Assembly: GCA_019916065.1 (NCBI GenBank)
Contig: CM034240.1
Span: forward strand, 21,065,894-21,129,893
Length of the DNA stretch: 64,000 nt
Reading direction: 5' to 3'
DNA from: Vitellaria paradoxa
Lineage: Eukaryota > Streptophyta > Magnoliopsida > Ericales > Sapotaceae
How positions within the stretch are numbered: the first letter of the stretch is position 1; each line of letters begins with the position of its first letter. Positions 24,701 through 36,700 of the stretch are shown here, in pieces. The notes under the pieces were generated by a model that did no database searches, was not told where the DNA came from, and saw only the letters and a list, made by a program, of their open reading frames with translations. Made by a program: the position numbers and the translations under genes.

Positions 24701-27700
24701 TGGTGAACTTTTGACTCCTCCAACAAGTGCTTCATCTATATTAACTCACAAGATGTCATTACCCAGTATTTTGACTTTGCACTTGATTGTGTTACTAGTG
24801 TTTGTTTCTTACTTATGGTACTAAGTGTAGTACCTGGGTCACGTCATCAGGACCCATGTCTTATTTTTGAAAGGTAAAGTAAAATCAGGACCCATGTCAT
24901 GCCAACACTAGGGAGAAGTTTTCGTGCAATCCCTCTGTGGGAGGAACCAGCTCTCTGAGGGGAGCCTGTGTTATGTTACCATGGGAGAACCCATTCACGT
25001 CAAGCCTTTTGGTTGAGGACCGTAGGACTTTCCTTGGCTTGGAGCAAGGTCCGGGGATTTCCCCGAAGGGGGACCTTTACTCATTCACTCAACGGAATCA
25101 TTTGAATCTAATGGGTTGGTGACTAGAATCAAGAGTTTCGTCGATGCCCCTTTCAAAACCTGGACATGTCCTTACATATAAGATTGTGTTAACATAGGGC
25201 TGAATCCTCATTAGGTGAATCCAGTGCCTTTAATCATACCCTATGGGACTTCTTCTGCGATATATATATATCTATCTCCTTTCTAAGGGGATCATCATTA
25301 TCAATACCATTACCAAAATTGCCCTAACTCCACAACCTCTCTCTCTTACTCCTGACCGCTTTGATTCTCAACCCCATAGCCTTCGGTCCACCATAGACTA
25401 TGTTTGACATTGTTTTTAGATGGTCAGATCCTCCGTCCTAGGTCTGATCCCCCACAATAAGTTACCTTCATCGAAGATATAACACTCGGTAGCAGATGGT
25501 CTATTTAATGGTGATCTAACCCAATCTACTTTTGTATACCCTCGAATTGAATTATATCCGTTATCCTAATAACAAAAACCTCTATGAAGTGCTCTCTTTA
25601 GAAATTTCAGAATTTGAACAATTGCATCCTACTGATTGATCTGTTGTTTGTCTAAAAAATTCACAAATCACACTTACAGCAAAAGAAATATCCATCAAGT
25701 AACTCAGCTCTCCAACTAAGCTTGTGTACTCACTACAATTATCTAATAGCTCCCCCTTGTCCGCAACAAGTTTTTTGTTTGGATCCATTGGAGTGTCTAT
25801 AGAACTGACAACCTAGCGTAAGTCTTAGATAACAAATCTAGGATGTACTTCCTCTAATAAGAGAGACCAATACGCATACATATCTGTGTCATGTGTATCT
25901 ATAAAAATATATTTTTTCTTTGATGTGTCCCCCCCCCCCCCCGGGGGGGCGGGTTGTATCTTGATATTTTTTGAAATCTTCTTATTGACATGTCCATGTT
26001 GTGTTGTGTGACTTGTGTCAGTGTTTGTGTCTATATCTATGCTTCATTCTGACTTCTAAAGTTATCTGTTTGCATGACGTAAATGATTCCTGCACTGATT
26101 CCTCTGCAAATCAGCAGAGACTTTTAGCACAAGATTTGAATGTTATGAGTTGATGGTGCATGTCAAATTACAGTTGAGATCAAGGCCAAAAAGAACATGA
26201 TTTTTTTCGAGTGTGAAAAATACAAAATATCTATGGTCTAATGGGGTATATTTTCTTGGGTAGTTGTGTACAGACCGTGGGTATTTGGAACTCAGAACTT
26301 TGTAGAGCTGAGTTGAGTTCCTACTAAACAATCTCTGCTTTGGTCTGGTATTAAGATTTCTTATCAAGCTGTGTATCCATGTATCTCATTTCAACAATAC
26401 TATTTACTTCTCCACTCCATTGTTGTAGTATTCATATTTCTAAACTTGAGATATGGAGTACATACTGGTACGTTTTTGTATCTGGTCTCAATATCCAGTT
26501 CCGTTGTTGCAGTGACAACTTGGATTCAAACAGCATGCTTGAGAATTCTTTGAGTGCCAAGGAGAAGATAATCTCTGAACTGAACATAGAACTTCACGAT
26601 CTTGAAACCACCTTATCTAATGAGCGAGAACGACATCTAAATGAAATCAAGAAGTTGAATGTGTTGGTCAATGAAAAGGTACAGTATTTATTTATTCCTG
26701 TAACTAGTCCTTCGTGCCCAAGTTTATGAATTAATATACTTCGAATACAAACTTCTTCTTCAAATGGGCTGGTGCTAGCATAAATGAAAATTATTAAAAT
26801 GCATCCTGCATGTGATATCAGCTGCTGGACAAAAGTAGTTTCGTACGTCTTATTATTTCCCAGCTTCAGAATTGGCTTTGACCACCCTTAGCTAAATATT
26901 TGAGTTTTTCCCTCATGACAATGGTCTTACACTTTCCCTTCTGGTGTTCTTCTTGATGGTTCATTTTTTTGTTTTTAAATTTTTTTCCTTCTTTTCTTCT
27001 TTTTTGGTTTTTGTTTTTTATTGATTCATGTTTGACATAATTTAAATGAGGCACCCTCCTGATATTATTTCACAGAAATATAGGTATCTGCTAAATGAAG
27101 GTATATGTATGCCTGTTTTCTGGGTAAAAGCTTACATCAGTATCCCAGTTATGAGATCATTAATTAAGCTAAGTTATCTGCTAATGCTTTTGAACAAATG
27201 TTGATTTCCTAGACAAGCGCTAAGCATGGAGATAATTGTCTGTTGGGATCTGTGTAGAGTGTAGACTAAACCCTAATATCGCATTAGTACGGAGCCAACC
27301 GCATTTACTTCTGCATTTTTATTTGGATATCATGTTCATGTACTGTTGTTAAGCTGTCTGTCGTCAACAAAAATGTTGATTCATTATCCATTGTTGACCT
27401 TGATATTTTGGTTTGACTTTGTACCTGAACCACTTTAGTGCTGGGTGTTTTATTGTGGGGGTTTGCATAACTAGCAAGTCCTTTCACAGATTCACTTTTT
27501 CAGAGGTCACTGGTTTTTCACTAGGAACATAATATTCTCATGAAGTAGTTATAAAGTTTGAACTTTGTTCTTTCTTGTTAACAATCTTCCTGTGGCTGGC
27601 TATAAGATGGTGTTACATTTTTTTAGGGGTTACTCTTATGGACTGATTAGTAGCTGTAAACTATAAGAAGCTGGAGATGCTAGTTCTTTCTGTTGCTTAG

Positions 27701-30700
27701 CCAATTTGCTCGACCTCAGAAGTGCTTGAAAGATTTTTAGTATCATGCACCTTGTGTTTGCATGTTAATTTTTTCAGCTAATTTCACTTTTTTGTTGCAT
27801 TGATTTGTCCTGAATCTGAGTCTTTCTCATAGGTGATGGATGTTACCTCAGCTGTAATACCTTTTTCTCCCTTTTGACCCACAGGAAGCTGCTGTTGTGG
27901 AGATCAATAAGGAGCTTCAGGCAAGGCCCACGGCAAAATTAGTTGACGATTTGCGTAAGAAGATCAAAATTCTACAGGTGATTTCATCCCTTCTCTACAG
28001 GTCTTAACCATTTACTAATTCTTACAATGAACTTAGTTCTGCCTCCCGTGATATTACTGGAACCAAAATTTACCAAATTCATGGTTCAGTCAAATTGTAC
28101 GATGCTGTTGTGTCATGGATATTAAGAATGACTTATTGAATATTAAAATTGCTTTGCCCTAACTTTATTTTTTTTTAATTGAGATCTGCCAACTTACGGA
28201 ATACTTAAAAATCGATTCAAATGTGGAAAAAGGATGTTAGAAACAATAAACTAAAGTCACTGCTCATTGCATTTAATATGTACTGCATTAATCTCTGGTC
28301 CAGAGTTCGCAACATGTTTGAAGCAGTGAAGAAAAATTGTTTCCCCTCTCCTTTGAGATCTGGGACTGAAAGTAATGCTGATTGTTTGATCTCCTGAAAG
28401 GCTTGAGGCATTTCTTGATTGCCTTTTTGGTTGAACTAATGGACCAATTGGAGCTTGAACTAACACACACTAAAATAGAGATATGTATGCCTGACTAAAC
28501 CTCACTTTCTCAGCCAGAAATTGGTTTGAGCAACGGTTAAAGGTTGCAGGCCAAGGTGTCTGGGGCTTCATATGACCCTTTATTTTTTCATTTATTACTG
28601 GTACAGCATATTTATGCTTCCAACTTTCAATGTTTTATTTATAGGCAGTTGGTTATAATTCAATTGAGGCTGAAGATTGGGAAGTAGCGACTAGTGGGCA
28701 AGAGATGAGCAAACTTGAGTCTCTACTTCTTGATAAGAACCGGAAAATGGAACATGAACTCACACAATTGAAGGTATGGAATCTCAATGGGTTACCAGAC
28801 TCATGTTATGTGTTTGCTTGTTCCTAGTTTTCTCAACCATGACATGTGCTAGGATTTCTATGTATATATGGGGGCATAACCACAAGAAAAGAAGAGTGCC
28901 ACAGTGGTATAACTATGTCCTAATGTTTTAGAAATTTTCAATTCTCAATTGAACATTTTTACAGTTTCTATCAATTTATTGTTTTATAGTAATGCCTCTG
29001 CACTGCATTCAGGTCAAGCTTTCTGAAAAGACATCTTTGCTGGAAGCAGCTGAAGGAAAGATAGCGGAACTTACAGCAAAGGTTAATGAACAACAAAGGT
29101 TAATACAGAAGCTTGAAGATGATATACTAAAGGTTTGCATCCACGACTTCTAAGATTCTGAGCAGTGCTTATTTGTTTACAGGCGATATTATCTTCATGT
29201 TGCGTCAAACACTGCTTTACTTTTGCACTGATCTGCAGTGTCAAGAATGGTAGACCTATTTAGTAGCATCGGACATGAATCAATGGGGCATGACCATGCT
29301 TTATTTAGAATTTGATTAATTGTTGTGTATACTTTTATTTGTTTTATTGTTTAGTATGGTGTAGTGTACAAATCATCAAGGAATTAGTTGTCAACTATTT
29401 GTTTTATGCATGCCAATCATTTTTATTTCTGATTCAGGGTCCCATTCATTTTTTATTTCTGATTCAGGGTTATACTTCTAAAGGTCAAAAAGGCTCTCTG
29501 TTTGATGACTGGGATCTTTCAGAGTCTGGAGCAACAGACCCATCTGAAGTGTGTCTTTTCTTTTTCTTGCCATTTTTTTCATTTCATTTATTTAAGACCT
29601 ACAAAAAATGCAATAATGATGATCAATTATCTAGGGGTGTATATCTTCTTATTATCTTTTTAAGATTATGTTTTGATATGATCTAAAGATTGTGTAATGA
29701 TTAAAAAAGGCAATAGCGATGATCATTGAGGTCCATTTGGCAATGCTCTCTTTCTTTTGTTTTCAAAATTTTTAAAAGGAAAACAAAACATGTTTGATAA
29801 CATTTTTGTTCAAAATTTTTACAACAATTTTCAAAAAGGCGTTTTCATTTTGTCATTCATTAGTCATTACTAGAAGAACCATCACCACTCCTTACAAGCA
29901 TGGGTCCACAACTACTAATCACCATCACTCGTAGTCCACCTCCACTCCTTGCCACCACTCTTACTGCCACTATTACCGTCTACTCATTATCATCACACAC
30001 ATATTGCTGCTATTACCATTGCCCAGCACTGCTATTATGACTATATGCACCATCACCTATCCACTTGTTGCCACAATTGTGTATGCCACCTTCACTGTGG
30101 TCGTCGCCGCTACCGCCTTCCACTTGCTATTACAACACAACTGCAACCATTGTTGTCACTATTTCTTGTCACTGACACCCGGTGCTACTCTGCACCATCA
30201 TGGTGACTACTTCTGATCATTTTCAGCCTCCACAACTAGGGTTGGGAACGAACCGAAATATTCACGAGCTATTAGAGCTCAGCTCGAAAAAAGGTCGGTT
30301 TGAGCTCGGTTTGTGACAAAAACAAGCTCAAACTGAGCTTAATTTATGACTTGTTTAGATTCGAGTTCGAACTCGAGCTTAGAAAAGCTCGGTTCGAAAG
30401 CTCGCAAGCAAGCTTGTTAAAATAATATATATTTTTAATAATATTTTTATATTTTTTAATAATATTTTTATTATATATTTTTTTATAATATTTTATTTAT
30501 TATATTTTAAACTAAAACGATGTCATTTTGGTTTAATCAAGCTATTCATGAGCCGAGCTTGAACCTAAATTATTCTTTATCGAGTCGAGTTCGAGCCTAT
30601 ATAAAAGCTTGAATCTTGCTCCAACTTGAGCTCAGTATAAAAGGCTTGAGCCGAGCTCAAACAAGTTAAAACTTGGCTCGATTTAGCTCGTTTTCATATC

Positions 30701-33700
30701 TATCCACAACCACCAATTATTTCACTCCCACCAATTGTTCCAAACAACAACCAACCGCTACTCCCACTACCACTTTTTTCACTTATTACTGTTTCAATCA
30801 TATTTCCTGATTTTATTTTTGCAACATTTGCAAATACCAAAAAACTGACAACATAAACTAAAAGCAAAATATGAAAAGTGTAATCAAATGGCACCTACTT
30901 ATTGTGCAGCCAGGATTTCATTTTCCAAGGTGCTATCACAGTTGATGAGAGTATACATGCAGTGGCATTAAATAATGCCACATGCATCATTGAAATATTT
31001 ACCTCCTATCTAATAATACTCAGGTGACAATGAGTTCTTTAGAGATTTTTTGGTATTCAGATTTCTGTATGAGTCTTGAGAACATATAAACTCATTGCCT
31101 GGAGCAGTTTTTGGAGACATTATGAATGTTTAGTGAACATTTTTCTTCATATGCTATATGAGGAAGTGTTAGAAGAAGTTTCCTGTGATGGTCATGCTGC
31201 AACCTCTTATTCGTGTTTAGAAGATGAAAAATACCAGTTCAGGGATCTACTTGTTGATTTTTAATCTGTAACAGTACTCAAACAAATACTAGTGATGACT
31301 TCTTTAACATTAACATAATATGAATCTGTATGTGTTACGATTAAAGATTAAACTTTGCTTGGTATCTGAAGTTGTCCTACTATCAATATGCCTTTTTTCC
31401 TCAAATTATCCCCATGGATCAGAATGCAGATCAAAGATATGTTTCCTCAGATCAAGATCAAAATTCAATGCTGAAGGTGATTTGCAACCAGCGGGATCGG
31501 TTTAGGGCTCGATTACGAGAGACAGAAGAAGTATGTCATTTCAGCTTGGACAACATCTCATTATTGCTTTTGTTCTCTCTAGGATGAAAAAATAAGTATT
31601 TTTTCAGAATTCCTTTTCCTCGTTATTGCAGTTGTGCTTATTTTTTTTTTTTATTTTCAAATCATGGATTCAATTGTTTAATTTTCTGAATATTTACTGT
31701 ACTAGGAAGTAAGGCAATTGAAGGAGAAGATAGGAGTGCTGACAGTGGAACTGGAAAAAACAAAAGCTGATAATGTCAAACTTTATGGGAAGATCCGTTA
31801 TGTTCAGGATTACAATCATGAGAAAGTAGTTTCTAGAGGATCGAAGAAGGTTTTCTGTTGCTGCTACTACAGTTACTCTTCATATTGTTCTTGTAATTTC
31901 TTCTGCTCAAATTTCTCTCTTTCTCAGCATGCAGAAGACTTAGAAAGTGGCTTCAATTCAGATGTGGAATCCAAGTACAAGAAGATATATGAGGATGATA
32001 TAAATCCTTTCGCAGCATTTTCAAAAAAGGTTTCCACTTTCCTTGCTGAGCTTTTTGTCTAATTTGCAGGGTTCACTAAAAGTAAAGCTACGTGTAATAC
32101 TTGATTGAATCAAGGAAGAAAAAATGGGGTCCTATTTAGAGTATAAAAACCAATATAAATAATAAAGTTGCGCCCTCTCTAATAGTTTAAGCTTTTAGGT
32201 GAGATGATGGCTAACAATCTAACATGGTATTAGAGTAGGCAAAGGTCCTGAGTTTAAACAGTCACCCGATAGTCATTGTTGCACACATTGTTACTTGGAC
32301 TCTTCACTTTAGGGTGAAGTACCCGTGTCGACATGACATGGCACCGACATGGGTGTGGGATCCGTGTCGGATGTGGTGAAATTTCTTCAGATACGTTTGA
32401 TTTTAGAAGAGATAAAGGTTAGGTTTAAGAAATCTTTTAGATAACATGTGATTCCAAACTCTTTTGGTCTTTCATAATACAAAAAGATAAAAATTCCAAA
32501 TTAGCTTTTGTAATTTACTTCATGAATGAATTTTTATTTTTAAGTTCGTTTTTATTTTAATTATTATCATTGATTTATGATCCCATGTCATTACAGCACT
32601 AAAAAAAAAATATTTACATCTATCTCCTTATGTGTGTATGAATTACCCTTTGATGCACTCACTTATGAAAAGAGTAAAGATCAAGAAAGAAAACAGAGAG
32701 TTAGATTAAACTAAAGCTTTAGCTTAATTTCCCACACTCAATCCCAATACAAAGGAGGGAAAGATAATAGGAATTTTTTTAATCTTCAAATTCTGCCTTT
32801 CAAAGCTTACAAAAACCGCTTTTTTATAGGTTCTCTGCAGCCCCTAAACATTAATACTGACTGACCTTTAGACTTCGAAAAACAAACCCTTAGACTTTCC
32901 AACGGGCTCTTAAAAATCTGTTACACAAATAGACTTCAAAACAGACTTCTAAAAATCTGTAAAACAGACTCTTAGACTTTAAAACCAACTTCTAGAAAAA
33001 GAAAATCTGCTGTGCAGATTTTTAGACTTCCAAAAGCTGTAAAACAGACTCTTAAGACTTCAAAACCAACTTCTAGAAAAAGAAAATCTTCTGTGCAAAT
33101 TTTTAGACTACCAAAAGTTGTACTACTGGTCCGCATCAGTCCCTCCAGCTGAGAGGAAACTTGACCTCGAGTTGGTACCATCTTTGCTATGATATGGCAC
33201 CAAATGCTGGACGTTAGACACTTTGGAAGTCTTGATACGGTTGGAAGTTTCAGCTTGTACGCATTGTCATTAATTCTTTCTAGCACTTTACATGGTCCAA
33301 TCTTTCTTGCACTTAACTTGTTATATTCACCAGCTGGATAGCGATCTCTTGTTGGAATAGCCCAAACATAGTCCCTGACGTCAAATGCCACTCGCCTCCG
33401 ACCCTTATCAACATGTCTTTTATACTTTTGGTTGCTTTCTTCAATTTGACGCTGCACCTTCTCATGAATTTGCTTGATTTGTTCCACCAAATCTTCGGCT
33501 TTTATACTTAACTCAAGTGGTGATAGGAAGAGGAACAAGATCCAAAACATTATTTCGATTATGGTCATAAACAATCTCAATGGGACTCGTTGTTGTGCAG
33601 TTTTTGGATCTGTTAAAAGCAAATTCAGCATGAGGAAGAATTTGATCCCACTGCTTAGGGTTTCTTCCAACATGGCTGCGAATCAAATTTCCCAAGCTTC

Positions 33701-36700
33701 GATTGACAATCTTAGTTTGCCCATCAGTTTGAGGATGGTAAGTTGAACTGTAGTTGAGATCAGATCCTAGTTTCTTCCAAAGAGTCCTCCAAAAGTGACT
33801 AATGAACTTTCTATCTCGATCGGAAGTAATCGAATTTGGCACATCATGCAAACGGACAATTTCTTGGAAATATAATCGAGCAATCTGAGAAGCATCCATG
33901 GTCTTCCTACATGGTATAAAATGTGCCATTTTTGATAATCTATCAACAACAGCTAGAATCAAATCCATACCTCTTTGTGTTCGAAAGTCGGAGCACGAAA
34001 TCTATGCTAACATCGGTCCATGGAGCACTTGGAGTGGGCAGCAGCATATATAAACCCGCATTTGTAGAAACTCCCTTGGACACTTGACAAATATGACAAC
34101 GTTCAATCAACCTGTTGACATCTCTTTTTAGTCTTGGCCAAATGTAATTGGCTTCAATTAAAGCACGTGTTTTGTCTCTGCCAAAGTGCCCTTCATTATG
34201 TATGTGCCGAAGAATTTTCTCCCTCAAAGAACAATCCGGAATGCACAATTTGGCCCCCTTGAAAAGAAATCCAGCATGCAAATAAAAATCTACCCGTTTG
34301 CCTTCAACTACTTTTGCATGGAGTTTCCCAAAATATGGATTAGAAGTATACAAATCCTTGAAAGTATCAAACCCCACAACCTGAACATGCATAGTGGATA
34401 GCAAAAGAGACCTTCGACTTAAAGCATCAGCCACCTTATTTTGAACACCAGATTTGTGCTTTAAAGTGAAGGTAAACTGTTGTAGATATGCTGTTCATTT
34501 TCCATGTCGACGAGTCAAACTTTGTTGCCCATTTATGTACTTCAAAGCTTCATGGTCCGAATATAATACAAAGTCTCTTTGGATCAAATAATGCTCCTAG
34601 TGGTGGAGAGTTCGTACAATTGCATAAAATTCCACGTCATAGGTGGAATGATTCAGCCTTGCTCCACTCAATTTTTCGCTGTAAAATGCTACAGGTTTCC
34701 CTTCTTGGCTGAGTACTGCTCCAATGCCAACCTTAGAAGCATCACAATGGACCTCAAATACTTTATCAAAATCTGGTAGGACCAGAATAGGGGCTTCTGA
34801 CAGCTTCTTTTTGAGGATTTGAAAGCTTTTTTTAGCTTCAACAGTCCACTTAAACTGTCATTTCTTCATACAATCAGTAATAGGTGTTGCAAGTGAACTG
34901 AAATTCCTAATAAAACAATGATAAAATGAAGCTAAACCATGAAAACCACACACCTGATGAATGCTTGTTGGACTTGGCCAATTAACAATGGCTTGCATCT
35001 TGGATTGGTCCACTTGAATTCCTTGAGACGAGAGCTCATATCCCAAGAATAGGACTTTATCTGTCATAAAGCTGCATTTTTTCAAGTTGACATATAATTT
35101 TTCCTTCCGCAAAGTCATCAAAACAGCTCTCAAATGCTCTTGGTGCTTTGCAAAGAAGGACTATGCACAAGAATATCATCAAAACATACACTGCAAATTT
35201 TGTAATGTATGGTTGCAACACATGATTCATTATACGCATAAAAGTGCTTGGTGCATTTGATAGGCCAAACGGCATAACCAACCATTCGAGCAACCCTTCT
35301 CGGGTTTTGAAAGCCGTTTTCCACTCATCACCGAGACGAATTCTAATCTGGTTATTGCTACTCTTAAGGTCAAGTTTTGATTACACCTTGACCCCCGCAA
35401 GTTAATCAAGCATGTTATCCAATCGTGGAATAGGAAATCTGTATTTGATAGTAACTTTATTAATAGCTCTACTATCAATGCATATTCTCCAACTCCCATC
35501 CTTCTTTGGAACCAACAAGGCTAGTACGACACATGGACTTTTGCTTTCATGCACATATCCCATCTCCAATAGCTCATTAACCTGCCTATTAAGCTCTTCA
35601 TACTCTTTTGGACTCATTCCATAATTTGGCTTATTAGGCAAACTAGCTCCAGGCACAAGGTCAATGTGATATTGGATATCTCTCATAGGAGGTAGTCTAG
35701 GGGCAAATTTAGTGGCATGACATTAGAAAATTTATCTAAAAATGGTTGAGTAACTGCTGGACAGTTTGGCTCAAAAAACACCTCCTTACCCACCAAGACA
35801 TAACAACACCACTTTCTTCAAATTCCTCCACAAACTTGGCCATAGAGAGTAAATTAACGCCTTCCCCTTGCTTGGGTTTAGGTGTAACTTCCTCCTTAGA
35901 TGGGACTAGAATTATTTTCTTTTTATCTTTGTAAAAAGTGTATGTATTTTTGCAACCATCATGTAAGACTTTATTATCATACTGCCATAGCCTACCAAAT
36001 AAGATATGACAAGCATCCATTTCTACTACGTCACACCACACCTTGTCAAAATACCTATTACCAATAGATAAATTAACTAGACATCGCTTAGTAATAGGTA
36101 CCTCATTTCCTTTCTTGAACCAAGAAAGTTTGTAGGGCTGGGGGTGTTTTTCCACTGGTAGATTTAATTTTGTGACCGCCTCTTGGGAAATGATATTCTC
36201 ACAACTTTCACTATCTATAATCAGCTTACATACACGTCCAGCAACAATGCAAGTTATTTGAAACACATTATTGGGCAACCAATCCTTAGGATCTTCATGC
36301 CTCAGTGCTATTAAGGCTTTCCTCATCACCAGACATGGCCCCACATCACTTGTGACCATTGTTTCATCATCTTCTTCATCGTATATGGGTTCGTCCTCTT
36401 CTAAGTTATGTTCATCTTCCCCAGCTTCTTCTATAAAGAGTTGCTTTCCTTCACGGCTGTTTGCTTTCTAATATTCAGTAGATTTGTGTCTAGGTGCTCC
36501 GCATTTGAATCATTTAACTGCTGCCCCACGAAACAGTGATGCATCTTTGGAAGTTCCAGCACTTTGCTGCGTATGAGCAGCTGCACTGCTGCCCTTTTGT
36601 GGTGCCCCAACAGCGGTAGGGTTGTTGCTATTAGACCCTTGCAATTGGGCCCTATAAGCGACAACACAGTTGGAAGAAGACTAGTTGTTTGCAACTCTAT

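Noticed and set aside
24937..25122. 61-codon frame on the + strand
   Set aside because: It lies entirely within the solo LTR and has no homology that could be recognised.
29949..30216. Open frames rich in His, Cys and Thr
   Set aside because: They arise from low-complexity CAC/CAT/TGC repeats, have no family signature and lie in an intron.
31414..31416. ATG as an alternative CASP start codon
   Set aside because: It is an internal Met of a conserved segment that continues the upstream exons in frame.
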